Origin: Chitinophaga pinensis
Lineage (GTDB): Bacteria > Bacteroidota > Bacteroidia > Chitinophagales > Chitinophagaceae
Assembly (NCBI GenBank): GCA_945866165.1
Contig: CAMBGO010000003.1
Coordinates: forward strand, 1 to 29,688
Direction of reading: 5' to 3'
Length of the DNA stretch: 29,688 nt
Of the stretch, positions 17,037-24,397 are shown one piece after another. The notes beneath the pieces were generated by a model that was given only the letters and a program-made list of their open reading frames with translations, did not search any database and had not been told where the DNA came from. The stretch's first letter is position 1; each line of letters begins with the position of its first letter. The position numbers and the translations under genes are program-made.

Positions 17037-18221
17037 ATGAAAAGAATAATTTCATTGTTGATCCTAGGATCTGTATTCGCAAGTGCAACATCGAAATCAC
17101 AAGATTATAAGTCGTTGCACAAAAAAGCAATTGTAATAGATACACACAATGACTTCATCAGCACAGGCATAGAAAAAAAAGTAAGCTTCGATCAAGACCT
17201 CAAAGGAATAACCCATTCCGACTTGAAAAGAATGAAAGAAGGTGGTGTAGATATACAGATTTTTTCGATTTTTTGTGATGAAAATTATGGCAATGGAACT
17301 GCTTATGCATTTGCAAACAGGGAAATAGATTCATTGTATGCCTACGTAGCGCGCAATCCATCCAACATGATGATTGTGAAAACTCCGATTGAATTAAATA
17401 TGGCTGTGAAAGAAAAAAAATTAGGCTCCATGATGGGTGTTGAAGGTGGTCACATGATTGAAGACCGCATCGATTATTTGGAAGCTTTATATAAAAGAGG
17501 TGCCAGGTATATGACCCTAACGTGGAATAACAGTACTGCTTGGGCTAGTTCTGCAGCAGACGAAAGGGCAAAAAATGACTTAGGACATCCATATGGATTG
17601 AATTTATTTGGAGAACAAGTTGTAAGAAAAATGAATGAGCTAGGAATGATTGTAGACATATCTCATGTTGGAGAAAAAACATTTTATGATGCCATCAGGG
17701 TTACAACAAAACCGGTTATTGCATCGCACAGTTGCACCTATGCGCTTTGTCCTGTGCCACGCAACATGACAGATGACCAAATCCGTGCGTTGGGAAAAAA
17801 TAATGGTGTTATTAACCTGAATTTTTATTCAGGCTTTGTTGATAGTACTTTCAGTTCAAAAAATAATGCGTTTATAAAAAAACACCAGGCTGAAAAAGAT
17901 TCAATGTTGAAAGTCAATCCAAGTGACTTTTATGCAAATCTTTTTATACATGAAAAATACAAAGAGGAGATGGACAATACAAGACCATCAATAAAATTGT
18001 TAGTTGATCACCTCGATCATATTGTTAAATTAATTGGGGTTAATCATGTTGGACTTGGATCGGATTTTGATGGCATCAATTCTGCACCACGAGAATTAAA
18101 TGATGTTACCAATATGCCTTTGATAACAGAAGAACTGATGAAAAGAGGCTATAGTAAAGCCGATATCTTTAAAATTCTTGGTGGAAATTTCATCAGGGTA
18201 TTTAAAGCGAATCAACAATAA
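17037..18221 (+). CDS. exported membrane-dipeptidase-family (M19) metallopeptidase
   Basis: A 394-residue M19 dipeptidase with an N-terminal signal (MKRIISLLILGSVFASATS). The binuclear zinc ligands of renal dipeptidase all have counterparts: H37 and D39 (DTHNDF), E136 (GVEGGH), H210 (DISHVGE), H231 (ASHSC) and D343 (GLGSDFDG). The family cleaves dipeptides, including those with a C-terminal D-residue, and some members open beta-lactam rings of carbapenems. It begins two bases after the serine hydrolase stop, so the two are almost certainly co-translated and probably act on the same substrate in the periplasm. No truncation or missing ligand was seen. Confidence 0.94.
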   Translation: MKRIISLLILGSVFASATSKSQDYKSLHKKAIVIDTHNDFISTGIEKKVSFDQDLKGITHSDLKRMKEGGVDIQIFSIFCDENYGNGTAYAFANREIDSLYAYVARNPSNMMIVKTPIELNMAVKEKKLGSMMGVEGGHMIEDRIDYLEALYKRGARYMTLTWNNSTAWASSAADERAKNDLGHPYGLNLFGEQVVRKMNELGMIVDISHVGEKTFYDAIRVTTKPVIASHSCTYALCPVPRNMTDDQIRALGKNNGVINLNFYSGFVDSTFSSKNNAFIKKHQAEKDSMLKVNPSDFYANLFIHEKYKEEMDNTRPSIKLLVDHLDHIVKLIGVNHVGLGSDFDGINSAPRELNDVTNMPLITEELMKRGYSKADIFKILGGNFIRVFKANQQ

Positions 18222-18286
18222 AATTTACTTACCTAACAGAAGAAGAATAATTTAATTTACAAATAATACGACTGTAATAATTTTCA

Positions 18287-18304
18287 GACCTGCTTTTGCA
18301 GGTC
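18287..18304 (+). terminator. perfect stem-loop after the dipeptidase gene
   Basis: GACCTGC (18287-18293) pairs perfectly with GCAGGTC (18298-18304) around a TTTT loop, a seven-pair stem with five G/C pairs. An A/T-rich tail (ATAAATTTTATT) follows, though its T run is short and starts late. It lies 66 bases past the dipeptidase stop and 43 before the acylase start. It may be a terminator, a partial terminator inside the operon, or an mRNA stabiliser. Confidence 0.5.
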
Positions 18305-18347
18305 ATAAATTTTATTGGCTTTATTTAGCAATTGAAAATAAAATATC

Positions 18348-20522
18348 ATGAACAAACTAATCGCGCTTCTACTCATTATCCCATTTATAGCTAATAGCCA
18401 ACAAAAAACCGATATACTACGTTGGCAAGAAACTGCAAAGCGTGTAAATATCATACGTGACAAATGGGGCATCCCCCATGTTTACGGAAAAGCAGATGCG
18501 GATTGCGTTTTTGGACTCATGTACGCACAATGTGAAGATGATTTTCAACGCGTGGAAATGAACTATATCACAATGTTGGGCAGAACAAGTGAAGTTAATG
18601 GAGAAGCTGATATATATGAAGACCTGCTTGTTCGAATGGTCATCGATTCCGCAGAATCAGTAAATGATTACAATACCAGTCCAGATTGGATGAAAAAATT
18701 ATTAAATGCTTTTGCGGATGGAATTAATTATTATCTCTATAAAAATCCCCAAGTAAAGCCAGCTTTGCTACGCGAATTCAAACCATGGTATCCACTCACT
18801 TATACTGATGGCAGTATTTCTGCAATACAAACAGGCAACCTCACTGCGAACGATATTAAAAAATTCTATCAAGGATTACCAACGGACTTGGCAAAATTGA
18901 CAAGAAAAGATCCTGAACATCTTATAGGCTCAAATGGATTTGCGATAGCTCCGTCAAAAAGTGCAAGTGGTAATGCTATGCTCTATATCAATCCGCATGT
19001 AACATTTTATTTCAGACCTGAAGTGCACATGGTGAGTGAAGAAGGACTCAATGCCTATGGAGCTGTTACATGGGGTCAGTTTTTTGTTTACCAAGGATTC
19101 AATGAACATTGTGGATGGATGCATACTTCAAGTGAAGCAGACGTAGCAGATTTGTATGAAGAGACAATCCTAAAAAACAACAATGGCATTTTCTACATGC
19201 ATGATAATATAGCAAAACCAGTTGTTAAACAACAAACAACCATTGCATATAAAACTTCGTCTGGTATCGTAAAAAAAGATTTTACAATATTCAAAACGCA
19301 CCATGGTCCTGTAATGGCCATGCAAAATGACAAATGGATCAGCATGCAATCGAACAACAGATCGCTGAATGGATTGATTCAATCTTGGAGCAGAACCAAA
19401 GTAAAAACCTTTGAAGAGTATAAAAAAAACATGGACTTACGATCCAATGTTTCAAACAATACTGTTTATGCTGACGACCAAGGGAACATAGCTTATTGGC
19501 ATGGAAATTTCATGCCCAAAAGAGATCCGAACATCGATTGGAAGTATCCTGTTGATGGATCAACATCATCAACTGACTGGAAAGGATTGCACACAGTTGA
19601 TGAAACAGTGCACCTTTATAATCCAACAAATGGTTGGCTACAAAATTGCAATGCAACTCCTTTCACCGTGTCTGGTCCTGGCAGCATCTCAAAAAAGAAA
19701 TATCCAACATACATGGCACCTGACCCTGAAAATTTCAGGGGCATCAATGCTGTTCGCGTATTGGCGGCTAAAGAAAAATACGATATCGCCGGTTTAATCA
19801 GTGCTGGTTATGATAATTATATGGCAGCCTTTGATGTGCTCCTTCCATCCTTATTTAAAGCTGCTAGAACGCCCATTGCAAATGATATCAAACCTGATAT
19901 CACAAGAGCTGTTCAATTACTCACAGAATGGGATCGAAGAACAACGGTAAATTCTGTTGCAACAACCATAGGAATTCATTGGGCTGAAAAAGTTGTAATG
20001 GACCTTACAAGAGGAAGGGGCCGAGACATCGATCTTACATTTGAATTACCAAGAATGTTGAATGAAATGGCAGATGGTAAAAAAATTTCTTACTTGAATG
20101 AAGTGCTTAAAAAATTAAAAGCCGACTTTGGAACATGGGAAGTGCCTTGGGGTGATGTAAATCGTTTTCAACGTATAGACAATTCTATGACATCTAGATT
20201 TGATGACAACCAACCAAGTGTTGCTTCACCATTTGCATCATCTTCATGGGGCACCTTGCCATCATTTAATAGCAGGGCTTTCCAAGGAAGCAAAAAAAGA
20301 TATGGCTATGGAGGAAATAGTTTTATTTGTGCAGTTGAGTTTGGGAAAAAATTAAAAGCAAAATCATTGCTTGCGGGCGGTGAATCCGGAAATCCTAGAT
20401 CTAAACACTTTAAGGACCAATTGGAGATGTATACAAAAGGACAATTCAAAGATGTCCTGTTCTACAAAGAAGATATCATGAAGAACATGGAAGAGCAATA
20501 TATGCCTGGGATGAGGAAATGA
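18348..20522 (+). CDS. exported penicillin-acylase-family Ntn hydrolase
   Basis: A 724-residue precursor of the penicillin amidase family (S45), exported through a signal peptide (MNKLIALLLIIPFIANSQ). The alpha segment has the family opening RDKWGIPHVYGKADADCVFG and AQCEDDFQRVE. The probable self-cleavage point is G194-S195 in LIGSNGF, making S195 the N-terminal nucleophile of the beta chain. Further family motifs are INPHVTF and QGFNEHCGWMHTSSEADVADLYEE-like sequence around residues 245-268. Such enzymes hydrolyse N-acyl amides: penicillin side chains, acyl-homoserine lactones, or N-acyl amino acids. The SNGF start differs from classical penicillin G acylase (SNxW), so the substrate is open. 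Confidence 0.93.
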   Translation: MNKLIALLLIIPFIANSQQKTDILRWQETAKRVNIIRDKWGIPHVYGKADADCVFGLMYAQCEDDFQRVEMNYITMLGRTSEVNGEADIYEDLLVRMVIDSAESVNDYNTSPDWMKKLLNAFADGINYYLYKNPQVKPALLREFKPWYPLTYTDGSISAIQTGNLTANDIKKFYQGLPTDLAKLTRKDPEHLIGSNGFAIAPSKSASGNAMLYINPHVTFYFRPEVHMVSEEGLNAYGAVTWGQFFVYQGFNEHCGWMHTSSEADVADLYEETILKNNNGIFYMHDNIAKPVVKQQTTIAYKTSSGIVKKDFTIFKTHHGPVMAMQNDKWISMQSNNRSLNGLIQSWSRTKVKTFEEYKKNMDLRSNVSNNTVYADDQGNIAYWHGNFMPKRDPNIDWKYPVDGSTSSTDWKGLHTVDETVHLYNPTNGWLQNCNATPFTVSGPGSISKKKYPTYMAPDPENFRGINAVRVLAAKEKYDIAGLISAGYDNYMAAFDVLLPSLFKAARTPIANDIKPDITRAVQLLTEWDRRTTVNSVATTIGIHWAEKVVMDLTRGRGRDIDLTFELPRMLNEMADGKKISYLNEVLKKLKADFGTWEVPWGDVNRFQRIDNSMTSRFDDNQPSVASPFASSSWGTLPSFNSRAFQGSKKRYGYGGNSFICAVEFGKKLKAKSLLAGGESGNPRSKHFKDQLEMYTKGQFKDVLFYKEDIMKNMEEQYMPGMRK

Positions 20523-20605
20523 AAAATTGATGCCTTACTAGACAAAAATATTTCGACTTTATTTAAAATAACTATTTATTACTCATTAATAGAATTACTA
20601 CTCGC

Positions 20606-22333
20606 ATGAAAAATAAAATCATATTACTTGGACTTATTTTTAATGCTGTTTTGTCAAATGCTCAAACAGTAAAAATCAATGAGGCCAAAATACAAAGCAT
20701 TGACTCGTTATTCCGGGTTACTTTTAGGTCATCGGAACCAGGAGCAGTCGTTATACTTGCAAAAGATGGTAAAAACATCTTTAATTCTGCATATGGATTA
20801 TCCAATGTTGAATTGAATGTGGCATTGAACACCGATATGAAAATGGGAATTGGGTCCATCTCCAAACAGTTTGCAGCCATTTCAATTCTTCTGTTGCAGC
20901 AGGAAAAAAAAGTGAATATCAAAGAAGATATCAGAAAATATCTTCCCCAATATAATACCTGGGGTAGAAAAATAACAATAGAAAATATACTCTCACATAC
21001 AAGTGGGATACCCAGCTATACGGAGATCACTGGATTTGATTCACTTTATGATAAAAAAGTTCCAATTAATAAACTTGTAAAATTTTTTGAAAAGCATGAA
21101 CTTATTTTTGAACCTGGAACAGATTGGAGCTACTCAAATTCAGGATATGTGCTGGCAGCTCTCATAGTAGAAAGAATAAGTGGTATGAATTTTAATTCTT
21201 ACGTTCAGGAAAAAATATTTCGAAGACTACTAATGGGAGAATCAACTTTTGGAGAATCAGATTTTGTCATCCCAAATAAAACTGGAGAATACGGTCAGAA
21301 TACACCCAAGGGAAAATTAAAAATGGACGGACAATACAAATGGTATTGGGCATTTGGTGCAGGGCAAATTATCAGTACCACGCAAGATATGTTGAAATGG
21401 GATGAAGGATTATATGATTCAACATTCATTCGCCGTGACTTACTTGCCCTTGCACATAAATCCACAGTACTTACTGATGGGTCACCAGCAAACTATGGAC
21501 TAGGCTGGGCCGTTGAGTCTTTTCAAAACAAAACAATGATTCAACATGGTGGGTCTATCGGCGGTTACCGTGCTCATGGTATGAGAATTCCTGAAGATCA
21601 TCTTTACTTCCTCGTTCTATCAAATTCAGCACAAACAAATAGTTCTCTTCTTGCAAACAAAGTCATATCAATATTATATGATTTTCCGGGTATTCGTGAA
21701 CAAAATAACAAGCAGCAGGAATGGAAAGAAATTGAAGGTGTTTACGAATCCCCTAGTAGTGGATTAAGGCTGCAAAATAATTATGAAAATAAAAAAGCTT
21801 ATTATACTATTAAAGTAGATAGTGCAAATCGAGTAACAGCACAAAGATCTAATTCAGCTCCATTCACGTTAATTCCTGGGGGCAAGGACCTGTTATTTGA
21901 AAAATCGAATCCTTTTAGTGAATGGAAATTAATCAGAAATCAAAAAGGAAAAGTCGAAAGTATTGCATTCAATCATTTTTTTCCGGGATATGGACCAATA
22001 CGCTTCAATAAAAAAATAAGCGACTCAATACCAAAAGAAAAAATTCCTGCGAAATTAGATTCTGCAATGCTAATGAAATACATTGGGGTATATGAAATTG
22101 AAAATAAAGGTGTAATGTTCATAGAGCAAAAGAAAAATGAAATTTTCATGTATGACCCAAAGTTGGGTGGAAGAATCCAATTAAATTGGATTAAGGAAAA
22201 TGAATTTTGGATTAAAGAAACAAACACTGATTTTTTATTTACCATGGATGAATTTGGTAAAATAATTGGCGCAACCTACTCTAATGGGTTTGAGAACATA
22301 TATCTGAGTAAGGTTTATAATCAAACAAAATAA
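20606..22333 (+). CDS. second exported serine hydrolase, beta-lactamase-like with C-terminal extension
   Basis: A 575-residue exported protein (signal MKNKIILLGLIFNAVLSNA). The catalytic domain (about 28-360) carries S84-I-S-K87, Y176-S-N178 and H314-G-G316, the three canonical motifs of penicillin-binding-protein-like serine hydrolases. The HTSGIPSY segment near residue 131 is a family signature. Residues from about 375 form a beta-rich tail resembling the lipocalin-like C-terminal domains of D-aminopeptidase-type relatives (DUF3471 type). It is not a recent duplicate of the hydrolase at 15754: motifs, length and tail differ. It follows the acylase by 83 bases and precedes the isomerase by four, so it is co-transcribed with at least the latter. 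Confidence 0.9.
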   Translation: MKNKIILLGLIFNAVLSNAQTVKINEAKIQSIDSLFRVTFRSSEPGAVVILAKDGKNIFNSAYGLSNVELNVALNTDMKMGIGSISKQFAAISILLLQQEKKVNIKEDIRKYLPQYNTWGRKITIENILSHTSGIPSYTEITGFDSLYDKKVPINKLVKFFEKHELIFEPGTDWSYSNSGYVLAALIVERISGMNFNSYVQEKIFRRLLMGESTFGESDFVIPNKTGEYGQNTPKGKLKMDGQYKWYWAFGAGQIISTTQDMLKWDEGLYDSTFIRRDLLALAHKSTVLTDGSPANYGLGWAVESFQNKTMIQHGGSIGGYRAHGMRIPEDHLYFLVLSNSAQTNSSLLANKVISILYDFPGIREQNNKQQEWKEIEGVYESPSSGLRLQNNYENKKAYYTIKVDSANRVTAQRSNSAPFTLIPGGKDLLFEKSNPFSEWKLIRNQKGKVESIAFNHFFPGYGPIRFNKKISDSIPKEKIPAKLDSAMLMKYIGVYEIENKGVMFIEQKKNEIFMYDPKLGGRIQLNWIKENEFWIKETNTDFLFTMDEFGKIIGATYSNGFENIYLSKVYNQTK

Positions 22334-22337
22334 TAAA

Positions 22338-23165
22338 ATGAATAAGATAACTAGCTTACTTCTGTTTTGTATTCTATTTAGCATGTTGGGCAATTCCCAG
22401 GAAATTGGAATGCAATTATATTCTGTTCGAAATGAAATAAAAAAAGACCTCAGAGGAACACTTAAGCAGGTTCGTGCGATGGGCATAAAAGAACTTGAAG
22501 GTGGTGAGCTCTATGGTATGGATCTCAACAGTCAAAAGAGAATGCTTGATCAGATGGGCTACAAGATGATTAGCATAGGTGTTGAATATACCGATTTAGA
22601 AAAAGACCTTGGGCCTGTGATAGAAAAAGCCAAAATCCTTGGAGCAAGCTATATCACCTGCTTTTGGATACCGCATAAAGGAAATGATTTTGGTGAGGCA
22701 AATATAAATGCAGCTGCCGAATTATTTAATAGAGCAGGAAAGGTCTTTAAAGAGAGTGGCCTGCAATTTTGTTATCACCCCCATGGCTATGAGTTTCGAC
22801 CCGGTAAAAATGGAACATTATTTGATGACCTTGTTGCCAAAACAAATCCCTTGTATGTCAATTTTGAGCTCGATGTTTTCTGGGTAAAACAAGGATGTGA
22901 CGACCCTGTTGCTTTGTTAAAAAAATATCCTACGCGGTTTTTATTATTGCATTTAAAGGATAGACAAATTGGAACTCAATGCAATAATACTGGAGCAGCC
23001 GATGAGGAATCTAATGTGGTACTTGGAAAGGGTGATGTTAATATTAAAGATATTATGCGTGCTGCAAAAAAATCTTCAGTAAAACATTATTTCATAGAAG
23101 ATGAATCCAGCAGGGTTATCAAACAACTTCCGCTTAGCCTGCAATACATTAAATCATTGAAATAA
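22338..23165 (+). CDS. exported sugar phosphate isomerase/epimerase-like TIM barrel
   Basis: A 275-residue AP-endonuclease-2/xylose-isomerase-like TIM barrel. It starts with a signal peptide (MNKITSLLLFCILFSMLGNS) followed immediately by QEIGMQLYSVRNEI, the typical first strand. Candidate metal residues are the acidic and His positions in CYHPHGYEF, NFELDVFW, LLHLKDR and YFIEDESS. The family includes sugar isomerases, epimerases and inosose dehydratases. An exported form is usual in Bacteroidota carbohydrate loci, but the substrate is unknown. The gene starts four bases after the second serine hydrolase and ends base-to-base against the stop codon of the opposing lipoprotein gene. Confidence 0.88.
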   Translation: MNKITSLLLFCILFSMLGNSQEIGMQLYSVRNEIKKDLRGTLKQVRAMGIKELEGGELYGMDLNSQKRMLDQMGYKMISIGVEYTDLEKDLGPVIEKAKILGASYITCFWIPHKGNDFGEANINAAAELFNRAGKVFKESGLQFCYHPHGYEFRPGKNGTLFDDLVAKTNPLYVNFELDVFWVKQGCDDPVALLKKYPTRFLLLHLKDRQIGTQCNNTGAADEESNVVLGKGDVNIKDIMRAAKKSSVKHYFIEDESSRVIKQLPLSLQYIKSLK

Positions 23166-24383
23166 TTATTTTAACGACAAGTCAGTCAGGTTTTTTCCAA
23201 AAAGCTTCAAGGCTAATTCATTAAGCTTATCCTTTGAGCCTTTGAAATGCATGGTGCGATGTATATGTGTGACTTGCTGTCCTGACGCCAATGATGCGGC
23301 TGGAGAAGAACTTTCCAACTCATAGAATTTCCCCATTTGCTTTCCATCAATCGGTCCATCATTGTATGCATTTACAGCATCTCCTGAAAATGGATCATCT
23401 TGCATTTTCCAAAGCGAATTGACATACTCACTTACACCTTCAGGCAAACTAAACTGTGCAATGGTTAATACCCCATTCTTTGAATCATAGCTGCCAGCTA
23501 TGGGCAAGGCAGCAGCAGGTGAAACGCCAATCTTACTTCTATAATTTCCATCGGCCTTGAACAATAACAATTCATCATTTTTCTTCAAGCGATCAGATGG
23601 GACTTTCCCAAAATAATCATCCGTCAATGTTTTTTTAGTTTGAAGAGAATCAGTTTTCTTCAATGGTATTATGATGGTGGTACTATCATCAGCATTGAGC
23701 ATGCTCAATATCCAGATTGATAACAAACCAGTTTGCTTATCCCAAGTTTTACTTCCAGTATTTGTAAGTATATTCTCAGATTGAAATCCTACAAAAGTTA
23801 TCCCTTCAGGCATATTCCCAATATACTCTTGTACTTGATTATTCGTGAGAAGTGAAATAGTTCTATTCACTTTCAAATCAAATATTGTTCCTGAATAATT
23901 TTCAAGGTGCATTGTCTTTTCAAATGCTGCTTTATTGTTATCATACGACAACAATTCAAAGGGTTCGGTATCAATTTCTTTTGGAACAAACCAATTATCA
24001 AAAATAAAATCCTTGCCCTTACTAAAGTAAATTGAAAACTGTCCGCCTTCTGGCCCTAACCAAAAACGCTCTTCGCCTCCATAAGCACTAAAATGTGGAG
24101 TTGGCTTTCCTGATGCAATAAGATCGTGGTTTAACCAACCAAAACTCTGTCCGGCAAGTCCTTCAGCAGTGCTTGTCATAACCCTTCCCTGATAAGCCGG
24201 AAGAATAATAACCTGGGCTCCAATACTATCATCACCCAAAACAACAATATCCTTATGCAAATTTTTTAAGAAATTAAGATCGTATCCAAATGTGCCTTTT
24301 GTGAATTCCATTTGTTCTTTTGGGGTTTTCATTTTACATGAAAAAAAAGATATAAGCAGAAAAACGAGTAATGATTTTTTCAT
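23166..24383 (-). CDS. DUF6786-like lipoprotein, function unknown
   Basis: A 405-residue predicted lipoprotein: signal MKKSLLVFLLISFFS followed by C16. The mature part opens with GTFGYDLNFLKNLHKDIVVL and contains AYGGEERFWLGPEGGQF near residues 120-136, features I associate with the Bacteroidota family DUF6786. The beta-rich pattern and the GGEERFWLGPEGG motif recall galactose-mutarotase-like folds, so sugar binding is a reasonable guess but no function is known. It is the last gene of the leftward group, 14 bases after the E1 gene, and converges with the isomerase gene. Adjacent placement to an exported sugar isomerase may be meaningful or accidental. Confidence 0.7.
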   Translation of the reverse strand: MKKSLLVFLLISFFSCKMKTPKEQMEFTKGTFGYDLNFLKNLHKDIVVLGDDSIGAQVIILPAYQGRVMTSTAEGLAGQSFGWLNHDLIASGKPTPHFSAYGGEERFWLGPEGGQFSIYFSKGKDFIFDNWFVPKEIDTEPFELLSYDNNKAAFEKTMHLENYSGTIFDLKVNRTISLLTNNQVQEYIGNMPEGITFVGFQSENILTNTGSKTWDKQTGLLSIWILSMLNADDSTTIIIPLKKTDSLQTKKTLTDDYFGKVPSDRLKKNDELLLFKADGNYRSKIGVSPAAALPIAGSYDSKNGVLTIAQFSLPEGVSEYVNSLWKMQDDPFSGDAVNAYNDGPIDGKQMGKFYELESSSPAASLASGQQVTHIHRTMHFKGSKDKLNELALKLFGKNLTDLSLK

Positions 24384-24397
24384 GTTACTATGTTATT

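Noticed and set aside
15754..22333. Reading the hydrolase cluster as an antibiotic (beta-lactam) resistance island
   Set aside because: The families are broad, the first serine hydrolase lacks the KTG/HxG motif, no resistance regulator or mobile element is present, and composition matches the surroundings.
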